Below are positions 8,947-17,996 of a stretch of DNA of 22,467 nucleotides, one piece after another. The notes below the pieces were generated by a model. That model worked only from the letters and a program-made list of their open reading frames with translations. It was not told the DNA's origin and did not search any database. The stretch comes from Branchiostoma floridae (taxonomy: Eukaryota > Chordata > Leptocardii > Amphioxiformes > Branchiostomatidae), in contig NC_049981.1 in NCBI RefSeq assembly GCF_000003815.2, positions 6,318,291 through 6,340,757 on the forward strand, written 5' to 3'. How positions within the stretch are numbered: the first letter of the stretch is position 1; every line of letters begins with the position of its first letter. The position numbers and the translations under genes are program-made.

Positions 8947-11900
8947 GTAAGTTCAACCGTAGTTTTCTCCTTACAATTCTTTACTAAGGTTACTCTCGGC
9001 AATGAAATTCAGTCTGTGCTTTATTTAGAACCTTTGTGAATTACACGTTTTAGTGTTACCGTCGTATGATATTTTTGAAGCCTAAAAACAGCTGAACGGT
9101 GAGTAGCATGCATGGTCACATGTAGAAAACAAAATGTGCGACAGAAATAAAGGGGGAGGGGGGCTCATGCTAAATGCTTGAATTTTGTGCTTTCACACGT
9201 AGATTTGGTAATCAACACAATGATAACGGCACGCGAGCGGTGGGGGAAGTAATAAGGTGCTAATTAAAGCTTTGCACACCTATTGTCTGTATTGAACACA
9301 CCTATTGTCTGTCTTGAATCCACCTATTGTCAGTCTTGCTTAAGCCGTTAGGCGTCTTTGGTTTAGCAGTCCTCGAACACCACTGTTACACTATTGAGAA
9401 ATGCTACAAATGACGAGAACCGTAGATTGTTAATTGTTTTGCTGATTTTTTTTCTTCTTTTTACTCCAGGTGGCACAAGGGGCAGGAGACCAGAANNNNN
9501 NNNNNNNNNNNNNNNNNNNNNNNNNNNNNNNNNNNNNNNNNNNNNNNNNNNNNNNNNNNNNNNNNNNNNNNNNNNNNNNNNNNNNNNNNNNNNNNGGTTC
9601 GAACATGGAAACAATAGGATGAAACTGGGTCAGTGGGCTGGGAAGAGGGCAATTCACACATCCCTGCCAAGTACAGGACATTGTGTCTGTCTTACAGCTT
9701 TTCACAAAAGAGCCACCAATGTCAACTAAAGAAAATCTAAAAATACAAGACCCAAACAAAAGGCCCAGCTTAGCAGCTTGGTTTATGGGAGTAATAAAAG
9801 TTTTTATGGAGGGAAAAAATGACACAAATTGTTGGAAAAAGTGATCACATGTTCCAACAATGACAAAAACATATAGATGTTTCTAAATTGTTCTAAATAA
9901 AGAGATATTTGTACCATTACTTTCCCAATGTTTCCAACATATCCAGATAGGTTCAAACATGTTCAAACTTTCATTTTCAATTGTTTGAACAATTGAGAAC
10001 TTTGGTGACTGAAATATTCTTTTACTTAGAATAATTAAACTCAATACAAATATCATTTCAAAACCCTCTCGGTGACTCGGAATCAACTCTACTATTAAAT
10101 GATATGACCTTTACTAACTTAACACTACAGCAGAAAATGCATTTCACAAGTTTATCTTTGTGACATATTATAGTTTAACGAACTTGGACGGAAAAAAATG
10201 AAAGGAATGGATTTCCAGCCTTTAGAAGAGACTTGGTTACACGGTCTGTGCTGTTTTTGCCACTTGTGCCTTGGACATGGGACATTGTTTATCAAAATGT
10301 CCCAAAATAGTCCCAAAGCACACATTGAGTTGTCTCAAGCCAAATTTTGGTGGCTACTAGTACTAGTAGTAGGGGCCATAGCTAGGGACACTGCTAATTA
10401 CCTCCATGAAAAATGGAGGTATAGTTTTTGGTGTGTCTGTCTGTCTGTGTGTCTGCATATTTGTGGTCAACATAACTTAAGGGGGCACACACCAGTTTAT
10501 TTGGGGGTTCAAATGGAGGCGGCACACCCTCAAGTCTAGCGACCATCTCTTCCAGGGAATTATCCTGAAGGAAAATAACTGTATATGGGGTGAGAGGGTA
10601 TACCTTCAGCTACAAGACCAACTGAGTTTCGATCCTTCAACTTCTCTAATTTTGAAAAATTATAGGGAAATATCATTATTTTCATGTCAAAAATTATGCA
10701 CAAAATCGGGCATTTTCGCATTGGATAAAACAGATGAAGAAGATTTTTCCGGCAAGCACGACTGATACTGCCAGAAAGAGGAAAATCTAAAGACTAATCC
10801 AGCCAATTATAAAGAAAATTCTAGTACTACAGTTTTTTTAATCATCCACGGCGCGCGGCATTTCAACTTCGCTTGACACAGCGCTTCAGAGGTAAATCTA
10901 GGTCACGGGCCTCTTTACATTCAGGCGTAGGGATATCGCGGAAGCAACGCGCGGACCAAAACACAATTTGCACCAAAAACACACCATTTCCTACGCTTTT
11001 CAGCCATGTAACCGTTTAATGTCATTTCGCAGGAAATAATGAGAAATGTCAACTCAAACATGGGCCCTCGGAAGCCTTTCGTCACTTTTTGGTCGCGGAC
11101 TACCACGGACCCCGGTCGCGGAAGAACTGGGGTGTGCACCGTTAAGAACCTCTGGATGGATTGTAATGATATTTGGTATGTGGGTAGGTGATTGGAAGAC
11201 AAAGGTCAAGGTCGACTTTGGGCCCCCTGGTGTGTGACCTTGGTACTGCAGCAGAACTTCGATTTTTTGTATCTTTTGATCTGGACATGCTATGGTCTTG
11301 ATTTGTTGGTGGCAGATAGCTTGTGATGCAAGGAAGAAGTGATGTATGTTTGGGCCCTCTAGAGGCTTGCTCTGGAACTGGGGCAATTTGGTCAAAATCT
11401 TCCAAGGAGCATAATGGAACATAGGAACAATGGATTTCCATGATATTTAGCATGCAGGTATCTTCGTCAGAGATATACACAATGAAGTGCGAATTATGCA
11501 AATGTGGACTTAATTTGCATACTTAATGAGGAAAATTTATATTTGCAGTGTTTTCCATTATAGGACTCAAATACATGTAGTTTGTGGCAGGTGGAAGATT
11601 AGCAGCTACCAACTATGCAAATAAGTCCCTAATTTGCATAATTAATGTCAAATCATTCTAGGTCATCTAAGTACATGTAGCAAATGATTGAATTGTGAAC
11701 ATTGTCACCTGTGTAAGTTAGTTAAAAAGTGTACATAACGAAGCAGAATTATGCAAATGTCACATCTATTTGCATAATCAGAATATTTCATGGAGGTATG
11801 AGGTCTCCGAACTCTTGTTTTGAACTCTGCATTTGGAAACTATTGTCTATTGGTTACAGAGTTATCTATTCATAGTCAGTTGAATTACTACTAGTAGTAT

Positions 11901-12738
11901 CTTGTCTACACAACCAACAAAACAAAATGCACACTCGAGTGCAAAGTTTGTAAGCTGAAACCTTTTGTTTTTTGTTGTTTAGCAAGTGGAGTTTTGAAAG
12001 GGTATGACCCACTTCTCAACTTGGTGTTGGACAACACAACAGAGTACCAAAGAGGTAAGGATAGTCTAATCAATCATAATTAAAATCATAACTAACATTA
12101 AGTGTATTCAATTTGACAACTATACTTTTTCAGAGGGGATCTTATCTATGTTATTCAACTAGTAAAACCTAGCCTAGGTGCTATGTAGGTTTACCTGGTT
12201 CCCATTCTTCTCAGGGATTAAGGGTCAGCTGCCCAAAACTGCCCTATGGTGTAACACACTAGCAAGTGTTAAACTTCAGCACATTAAAGAGAAAGCACAC
12301 TTTTAACTCTACTCCACTCAACGTTTTTATTTTCTTGGTCCGGTAAGCCCCAAAATGTTTCGACAACTGCTGGTAGTGTGTTCATTCTCTAATTGGTCAA
12401 AAAACAGGTCCACTGATTTTTTTTCAGACCGGTCAGAGAAGATTAATCAGTTTTGTATGGGTACCCTCCACTAGTGACCTTGCTAAGCATAGTACATTGT
12501 GCTATAATATGTGTTAGATAATGGACTAAATAGATATCCAAGTAAACATGCTTCACCTCATTACATGTTGTCTACTGTACCTTCCTTTTTTACCCCAGAC
12601 CCAGACGACCCGTTTAAGCTGACAGAAGACACACGACAGCTGGGGTTGGTGGTGTGCCGCGGGACGTCTGTCGTGCTCATCTGTCCGCAGGACGGCATGG
12701 AGGCCATCCCCAACCCTTTTGTACAACAGGAGGGATAG
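8923..12738 (+). CDS. LSM7: LSM7, U6 snRNA-associated Sm-like protein
   Basis: Exons at 8923-8946, 9470-9495 (cut by the gap), 11983-12054 and 12599-12738 encode LSM7. LSM7 is a subunit of the nuclear Lsm2-8 ring that binds the U6 snRNA 3' end and of the cytoplasmic Lsm1-7 ring in mRNA decapping. The last two exons join in phase (GAG|GT...AG|AC) to give the end of Sm motif 1 (SGVLKGYDPLLNLVLD) and Sm motif 2 (LGLVVCRGTSVVLI), ending PNPFVQQEG, nearly residue for residue as in human LSM7. The part expected to carry SILDLSKYIDK and most of Sm motif 1 is missing because of the 100-N gap. Introns are 523 bp, about 2.4 kb (gap of unknown size) and 544 bp. Confidence 0.95.
9277..9340. repeat. three 22-bp tandem units in LSM7 intron 1
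   Basis: CACCTATTGTCTGTNTTGAA recurs three times with spacing 22 bp (ACCTATT at 9278, 9300 and 9322). The last unit is slightly diverged. It is a small minisatellite with no evident role. Confidence 0.8.
9470..9495 (+). CDS. LSM7: LSM7 exon 2, truncated by assembly gap
   Basis: A strong acceptor (TTTTTACTCCAG) is followed by 26 bases that continue exon 1 in frame as VAQGAGDQ plus two bases AA. Known LSM7 proteins have a variable acidic or basic leader before KKKKES, and GDQ(K/N) fits there. The sequence then runs into N's. The rest of the exon, about 90 bp encoding SILDLSKYIDK through QGGRE, should lie in the gap. It is not visible after base 9596. Confidence 0.55.
9496..9595. other. LSM7: assembly gap of 100 N
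   Basis: Exactly 100 N's, the usual placeholder for a gap of unknown length. It removes most of LSM7 exon 2. Confidence 0.99.
9596..10396. other. LSM7 intron 2, first part
   Basis: No exon was found. The stretch has a small hairpin (TTGTTGGAA...TTCCAACAA, 9829-9860), a near-palindrome CAATTGTTTGAACAATTG (9979-9996), and a 77-bp repeat copy at 10015-10091 that has an inverted partner at 20747-20824. Confidence 0.55.
10015..10091 (+). repeat. dispersed 77-bp repeat, copy 1
   Basis: It matches the reverse complement of 20747-20824 at roughly 88% with one indel, including the block CCTCTCGGTGACTCGGAATC. Similarity ends sharply on both sides, so it is a fragment or a very short element. Confidence 0.7.
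10481..11141. mobile_element. 661-bp nested element with TTAA target duplication
   Basis: The ends GGGGGCACACACCAGTT and AACTGGGGTGTGCACCG are imperfect inverted repeats (about 14 of 17). TTAA flanks both sides (10477-10480, 11142-11145). TTAA is the target of piggyBac and Kolobok transposons; the G-rich CACACC ends make Kolobok more likely. No coding region is present. It is inserted in the outer repeat 10399-11798. Confidence 0.7.
11486..11785. repeat. three tandem blocks with paired POU octamers
   Basis: Blocks near 11491-11530, 11612-11648 and 11749-11780 each carry ATGCAAAT (or ATGCAAAT-like) followed 10-20 bp later by ATTTGCAT. Period is about 120-135 bp. The words equal the POU-domain octamer in both orientations. 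They lie within the right half of the outer repeat in LSM7 intron 2. Confidence 0.65.
11983..12054 (+). CDS. LSM7: LSM7 exon 3, second half of Sm motif 1
   Basis: After a TTTTTTGTTGTTTAG acceptor the 72-bp exon reads (A)SGVLKGYDPLLNLVLDNTTE then YQR, with a GTAAGG donor. The human protein has SGILKGFDPLLNLVLDGTIE at the same place. The first codon is split (G|CA), and the last base starts the Asp codon completed by exon 4. Confidence 0.95.
12061..12590. other. LSM7 intron 3, no gene seen
   Basis: Non-coding. The segment CTTCAGCACATTAAAGAGAA near 12270 is reminiscent of SINE tails but too weak to call. Confidence 0.5.
12599..12738 (+). CDS. LSM7: LSM7 exon 4, Sm motif 2 and stop
   Basis: The CTTTTTTACCCCAG acceptor leads to (D)PDDPFKLTEDTRQLGL, then VVCRGTSVVLICPQDG, then MEAIPNPFVQQEG and TAG at 12736. 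Sm motif 2, with its RG step, is intact and binds RNA bases in the ring. The C-terminus matches the family length. Confidence 0.98.
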
Positions 12739-12898
12739 ATTCGACTAGGGGCAACTTTTCTTTATGTTATTGTTAAAGTCTTTCCTATGATGTGTCAATG
12801 AAGATTAGACATTCAGGCAATAAGACACATGCCAAAAAGCAGTTACTGAAGCAACTTGATATGATTTTGGAATGGTCAGACTTTTCAGATAACAACCA

Positions 12899-12963
12899 CT
12901 ATCTTTCGTCAGTGACACTAAAGAAAGATAATGGATGCTATCTATGTCACTGACAAAAGATAG
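12899..12963. repeat. 18-bp inverted repeat (hairpin) after LSM7
   Basis: CTATCTTTCGTCAGTGAC (12899-12916) pairs with GTCACTGACAAAAGATAG (12946-12963) at 17 of 18 positions around a 29-base loop. It lies 160 bp past the stop codon, so it could be in the LSM7 3' UTR. Confidence 0.75.
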
Positions 12964-13838
12964 GGAATGCTATCTGAAACCTCTGACAATTTCCGAAATC
13001 ATATCCAGTTGCTTGAACATCTTTTTGGCATATCTTTTCTATAATGTCATATTTTGCAAAAGAATAGTATCATATGATGATGCAGAGGTACAGTGTGTAG
13101 AACATGTAGCAATCTTTTTATGTTATTGTTTTCTTTTGAAAGTTATCCTAAAGTCTTCACTATAGAACAAAAAGCAATTTGTTTACCTTATTGTCTTCTA
13201 CCATGAGATAATCTTTTCAATAATGGACACTTGAAACCTGATAATATGTAAAAAGAGTACTCATTTGTTGGTAGAACCTCTGTTCATGTTATTGTTTTCT
13301 ACTTAGTGAAAGCACCATATGGTGACAATGTTAGAGACTTTGTCTAGCTACATTTGTATTGTTCCCTGTTATATTATCTGAAGGCCTTACAGTTGTATAT
13401 GGCTCTTAATCAAAGTTTTGTTAAACATTATCACTTTATGTAATTGATTTAGTTTTAATCTTATAGTCTGCACTGTCAAGTTTCATACAGGTATGTCTTA
13501 TTTTAGCAGCAGTCATTACAAGACTGGCATATACAGTGTTGAGTGACAGTTGTTCTAGGGTTGTTTGAAGTTTGAACTTGAAGAAACAAACCCAGCTCTT
13601 TGACTAGATAAGGTCAAAAAGTATACACTGTAGTTTAGAGCCTTCCTTGAAAAATGGATGTGTATTCTTTGCACCACATTCTTCATATTTAACCTTTCTT
13701 ATACTGTTTATCATATGCATTCTTGAGTGCCAGTACAAAAGTACATAGTACGTCATGCATTGAAAATTAGTGACAACCGCACTCATGTGAAATTGAAAAA
13801 AAAGTAACAAATGAACATCTTGAAAAATCATGAGTTTG

Positions 13839-13844
13839 AATAAA
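13839..13844 (+). terminator. candidate poly(A) signal for LSM7
   Basis: First plus-strand AATAAA after the LSM7 stop. The 1.1-kb distance is long for a small housekeeping gene, and a variant signal nearer the stop is possible. Confidence 0.25.
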
Positions 13845-14325
13845 TACAAGTTTAGGTTCAGACATTTCACTATTAAAACATTTCATCTGTTTAAGGTGCC
13901 CTCTATTGAAATAGTTTGATGAGAAATATCATTTGAGGCAATTGAATAGAGTGAACGCTACTGTCAAACATACAACATTGGAAGGTAGGTACATTAAGTT
14001 TATAAGTTTATTCGTCAATGAGGACTATTATGTGGTCTACTAGTAAGTGAAAGTAAGTTTTTTGTCTACTTTGAAATAAGTACAAACCAGAAAATACACA
14101 CAATTAGCATTCCATGAAATGTTTGTTGTTTTTTGTGTTTTTAGGTTTCCTCCTAACAAAACTTTATCTCCAAACAGATGTTGGGTAGAAAGGCATAACA
14201 ATTTCAGAGGGTTTTTTTTTCTTCTGACAGTACTGTACCCGAGATCACAAAACGTTACAACTTTCTATATGCAATGTCTGCAATCCTCCATTCCCCCACC
14301 CACCCAGACAAGAAACCGTTGCCAT

Positions 14326-14588
14326 TAAAAGTTAGTTAAAGCCCTCCCTGCACTCAGTCAATGGTGCATAGGGCAGCACCCATCTCTGTTTATGTCCACA
14401 AAACTTTGTGCAACCACCACTGCAGAAGGGGGATTGTCCACTGTTACTGGTGAGTGTTCAACTTCCATACTCTTTCCAGAATGCTGAGTGCTGAGCAGAG
14501 AAAGCAGCATGTACCATTTTTAAAGTCTGGTATGACTCGGAGACCTACCGAATGCAAGGCGAACACTCTACCCACTTGGCCACTGCAC
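14326..14588 (-). mobile_element. 263-bp tRNA-derived SINE with 10-bp target duplication
   Basis: On the minus strand the head reads TGGCCAAGTGGGTAGAGTG, a perfect pol III box A, followed by a weaker box B. The body (CAGCACTCAGCATTCTGG, AAACAGAGATGGG) is one I recognise as a common amphioxus SINE. It ends in GGGCTTTAACTAACTTTTA. A perfect 10-bp duplication, CCGTTGCCAT on the plus strand, flanks it (14316-14325 and 14589-14598). The box A match alone is not a functional tRNA gene. Confidence 0.85.
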
Positions 14589-14598
14589 CCGTTGCCAT

Positions 14599-15660
14599 GG
14601 TAAAGTTTTAAACAGCTGATACATACGGGCCCAGAGTTATCTAATGTCTATCTGGAGTTTATATCTTCTTTGGTTTACACAGCCCCCCAGTCTGAATGTA
14701 GGTACAGGTTCTAAGTGGTTTGTGTAGTAAACACGAAAGTTTGTGTATACTTCCTCATTACATCAAACTACCATTTATTTTGATCAAAACGTCAGGAAAT
14801 GTATAAACTAGACTTGGACAATTCTTCTTTGGCAAAGTTGAGTTTTAATGTCCAACAAAGAAACTTAAATTTTCGATTGTCCAATTACAGTCTTCGTCAA
14901 GGAATGAGAAATTCCCCGCTTCTGTGACGTCACGTTTTTCAGATAACAACGCTCGCGATTGGTGAGACAGAGTGGATCATAAGCAGAAAATTTAAGGCAA
15001 TTGATAAGGTCTTTGGTAAAGGATCGTTGCAAAGGTGGTCTGAACCTTTTTCGTAACCTCCAAAGGAGCGACACATTGTTCATGAATTGAGGCTTTATTT
15101 ATTTAATTAGTCGCTTTCAGTGAGTGAAGTTTGCCTTCATCACGATATTTCTGAAAAACGAGTTGCCTTCGAGTTTTGTTGTGTGGTACGTCTTCAACGT
15201 TGAGTTGACATAGTCCTGGTTAAGCACAAACCACGGTGAATGTATGTATGTATGTACAGTGTATGTCCGTCAGTTTGAAAAATCTAGATAAAACAACTAA
15301 CAGACGGACTGCTGTAGTGCTGAGGTGAGCACTGGGAACGAACATAGAAAATCAGCCAGTGTTAAAAGTGGTTTTAGAAATATTACAAATCATCTCTTGT
15401 GATTGTAGTACTGGAGTATATCTTGTGACTAGTACTGGACGTACCGAGAATTATATGAAGGAGAGACAGCAACTATGTGTTGTAATATCTGCATTTCTTA
15501 GCAACATAACGCATTGGTATCTATATAGGATTGTTAGATATTGCAGAAAAGTTCATATTCTGGCGTCTTTCTAGATTCAAAGTCTAAGCTATGACGTATG
15601 AAATTCTTTGGAAAGTTGGCTTGCACCCAACTACCTACCCATGAAAAGTCACTTTCGCTA
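14599..15660. other. intergenic region with promoter-like patch
   Basis: No gene recognised. It contains a (GTAT)n run at 15238-15254 and the CRE and inverted CCAAT patch at 14915-14965. Open frames here are short and lack family signatures. Confidence 0.5.
14925..14961. promoter_or_regulatory. CRE palindrome with inverted CCAAT box
   Basis: TGACGTCA at 14925-14932 is a full CRE/ATF palindrome. ATTGG at 14957-14961 (within GCGATTGGTGAGAC) is an inverted CCAAT box. Spacing of about 25 bp is typical of animal promoters. No gene start is identified beside it. Confidence 0.4.
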
Positions 15661-15680
15661 ATCCCTTGAAAGATGGATGT

Positions 15681-15732
15681 TTTGGCGCGAACGACGTGCT
15701 GCCCTACTGTTTACCACGGTTGCCACGGTAAC
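15681..15732. promoter_or_regulatory. E2F-like site and RFX X-box
   Basis: TTTGGCGCGAA (15681-15691) matches the E2F consensus. GTTGCCACGGTAAC (15719-15732) matches the RFX X-box rule GTNRCC-N2-RGYAAC exactly. Both lie about 0.6 kb upstream of the CaaX gene. A good donor (TTGT|GTAAGT) at 15778 could end a non-coding first exon starting nearby. Link to the gene is inferred. Confidence 0.45.
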
Positions 15733-16323
15733 GGTGTCAACCCCGGGTGAACGTCCGTGTAAGCTCAGATGGATTTGTGTAAGTTTGTACCCCTGTTAGT
15801 GGTGTTTGGGCGGGCTTCTCTCACTAACATCGTAATGTCCTTGCTAACATCGATCTGTGGGACTTATTAACTATGGAATTACGGTACTTATAGGGGGAGG
15901 AGATCTTTTTAAAAACGAATTTTAAGATGGAATAGCTTAAAACGTAGGTGTATCCAAAATTAAAAGTTAAGCTTGCCTTCATATAAACCAAGTTTGGTAA
16001 TTGTAAAATTTGTAAGTTGTTGTAAACTTAATGACGTAATGACCAGAAAAAAACAGAAACAGTGCTGACACCCCTATTTTCACATGAAATAGTGATATCG
16101 CCCACAGAAAACAAAACCGCTTTAGCAAGGTAAAACAGCGAGGTGAGTTATCTTATATGTTCGACCGGCATTCTCTGAGTTTGTTTGCTCGGTGTATCAC
16201 GTGGATGGGACGCGTGAAACATTACGAGCGAGCAGCGGCAGGAACAAGTCTTGACGTTCTTCCTTGACACTTCGAGATAACGTCTTGAACTTGTTCGTCT
16301 TTAAGAAGTTTCAGACTAAAGAA
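15733..16323 (+). other. 5' flank and possible 5' UTR of the CaaX gene
   Basis: Candidate non-coding exon ends are TTTGT|GTAAGT near 15778 and GCGAG|GTGAGT at 16142/16143. A possible acceptor (GAAGTTTCAG) ends near 16314, nine bases before the start codon. CACGTG at 16199-16204 is an E-box. Which of these is used cannot be told from sequence alone. Confidence 0.35.
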
Positions 16324-16962
16324 ATGGAGGATGAGAAGAGTGCGGAAGACGAAAGTGGCGGCCGTCTTGCTGAGTCGGAAAAGGAGCTACCATCTACGAC
16401 TGAATCCATGGAAGACCGCTTCAGAGTGTGGGAAACAACGCCTAGAGAAGACCATGAAGCGGCTACGGAAAATCAAGAAGCCGAGAACGGCCGAAGTGCC
16501 CCCGACGACAACCGAGCAGGGCCTGGGAACGTTCGGCAGGAGTCGGAAGCTGGTCCGTCCGAGAAGATGATGTTACAACCGCAGGAACGAGTCCAGTCCA
16601 ATCTCTCGGACGACGTCTTCGAGACTCGCCGGCGTTCCTCTTCCACCGGCCCGGTCATCTTCACGACGCCACCGAGCCAGGACGACCTGCGGGTGGAACC
16701 GGAGGTTTTCTATGAGCCCGGGCGGGAGAGAGACGACAGCATCCCGACTAATGACGCCGGCGCCTCGCTGTCTACCCTCGGCGAGATGTCAGAAGACCAG
16801 AGCAAGACCACGAACTCTCCTGACGAAAACGGACACACCGCGCGGAATGGGAAGGAAGAAATCGCCACCAAAGCGCAAGGAAAGGACACGAACTCTGCTG
16901 CAGATTCGAAGGAAGGGAAAGAAAAGAAGAGGAGAAAGTCCCGGCTGTGCGTCTTGCTGTGA
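16324..16962 (+). CDS. 212-aa charged, disordered protein with C-terminal CaaX box
   Basis: An uninterrupted frame from ATG at 16324 (AAAGAAATGG, good context) encodes 212 residues. I do not recognise the family. The protein is rich in E, D, S, T, N, G and K with almost no hydrophobic runs, so most of it is probably disordered. Exceptions are GPVIFTTPP (109-117) and EPEVFYEPG (125-133). RRRSSST (102-108) is a good PKA-type phosphorylation site. The end is a lysine/arginine-rich stretch (KEKKRRKSR, 199-207) and CVLL. That is a CaaX box whose final Leu favours geranylgeranylation, arranged as in Rho and Ras family tails, so a membrane-anchored protein is likely. The GC-rich codon use stands out from the AT-rich flanks and supports real coding. 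A paralemmin-like role is one possibility, unproven. Further upstream exons may exist. Confidence 0.75.
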   Translation: MEDEKSAEDESGGRLAESEKELPSTTESMEDRFRVWETTPREDHEAATENQEAENGRSAPDDNRAGPGNVRQESEAGPSEKMMLQPQERVQSNLSDDVFETRRRSSSTGPVIFTTPPSQDDLRVEPEVFYEPGRERDDSIPTNDAGASLSTLGEMSEDQSKTTNSPDENGHTARNGKEEIATKAQGKDTNSAADSKEGKEKKRRKSRLCVLL

Positions 16963-17665
16963 TTCCGAACAACGGCGTGTGCTACGTGACCTGGGCGGGC
17001 GAACATCATACAAAGGACCGAAGAGATACCGCAAAGTTCCCGATGGGGTGGACTGCTGCCACAATGGACGAGAACCAGTATTTCTATGAAATCATTAAAC
17101 CAACTAACGTTTTCTACAGATTGCTATGCTATGCCATGCAGTCTTGATCACAAACTTCATTCATGTTTGCATATATGACGCAATGGTGACCATGCTGTGT
17201 ATTTGCCAAGGTAGGGCTTACAATATTGGCGACATAAATATGTGTCTCAACTTCAATGGATTCCTGTCCTTTCATGCAATGTTATCTCTCGAAAACCACA
17301 ACGTGTTCAATGTTCATTCAGTGTTTGCGTATATGATGCAATAGAGACAGTGTTGTATATTTGGCAATGGCGTTTCGCATCTGTCACTTTTTAGTGGCTA
17401 CAAAAATATGTATCTTGATAAGGAAAGTCCAGAATAGTACTCGCTTTTCAAGGCGTTATCAAAGTGGGACCAGATGTGACCGCAATTAATGCAGTTACAA
17501 AAGAATGATATCTATATCTATCATATCTATTATTGTACAGCAATAATGTTATCAACCAGGACGTCAATGGTCTAAAATACCTTCTTGTTTGGTTTAGCCA
17601 CAGATATATGCTGTGAACATCCGGTAGCATGTGTATGAAAGATTCACTTGTTTTATTGAATATAA
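16963..17665 (+). other. 3' UTR and flank of the CaaX gene
   Basis: No further gene. An imperfect direct repeat of about 54 bp (17157-17210 and 17313-17368, period ~157) contains TATATGAYGCAAT and GTATTTG/CCAA. No AATAAA lies close after the stop; the first is at 18064, beyond the next mobile element. Confidence 0.5.
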
Positions 17666-17993
17666 AGCTAAGGGCACAACCCGCCGTACGTGTAATTTGT
17701 CCGTACGTTTTTGTGAGAGGCCGCTTCCACCACGTATTTCTGAAAACGTTCAGGTTGTACAGGGCAGGCGCGTCGCCCGTACTTGCACGTACGGGGGCGA
17801 ATCCGCAGCGCGGCACACAAAGTTTTGCCTGCACGTAACGTTGTACGTCGTGTCTGCGTGCTCCAAAATCCGTCTGATTCCCTACGAGTTCGTACGGAGG
17901 CGGTACTTACCACCTACGGATCCAGAAAGATTGCCCACGTTTTGGCACGTAGACAGCACGTATGTGCACGTACGGCGGGCTGTGCCCTTAGCT
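17666..17993. mobile_element. 328-bp Harbinger-like MITE, copy A
   Basis: Inverted ends AGCTAAGGGCACAACCCGCC, paired for about 32 bp, with TAA on both sides (17663-17665, 17994-17996). The interior is full of ACGTACG words and has no gene; the open frames in it are chance. It is related to 22008-22313 over most of its length. Confidence 0.75.
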
Positions 17994-17996
17994 TAA

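Larger units (their letters stand above)
10399..11798. mobile_element. outer repeat element with TACCTCCATGAAA ends
   Basis: The left end TACCTCCATGAAA (10399-10411) and the right end TTTCATGGAGGTA (11786-11798) are perfect 13-bp inverted repeats. The left part (GGTGTGTCTGTCTGTCTGTG) and the right flank (GAGGTCTCCGAACTC) belong to a repeat I recognise as frequent in marine invertebrate genomes. Removing the element at 10481-11141 restores a continuous sequence across one TTAA. There is no transposase. A clear flanking duplication was not found, so the class is uncertain. Confidence 0.6.
12739..14315. other. LSM7 3' UTR and downstream region
   Basis: AT-rich with no second gene. TTATGTTATTGTT-like words recur near 12762, 13118 and 13285, hinting at old tandem duplication. 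A hairpin lies at 12899-12963. The nearest AATAAA on the plus strand is at 13839, about 1.1 kb past the stop. Confidence 0.5.

Noticed and set aside
10198-10539. 113-residue plus-strand frame
   Set aside because: It crosses the border of two nested repeat elements and contains the low-complexity CTGTCTGT run.
16264-16323. Upstream 20-codon extension of the CaaX protein
   Set aside because: It starts at TTG, not ATG, has different composition from the rest, and contains a plausible splice acceptor.
16712-17089. 125-residue plus-strand frame and several minus-strand frames over the CaaX gene
   Set aside because: They are shadows of the GC-rich coding sequence at 16324-16962; none has a family signature, and they run into non-coding flank.
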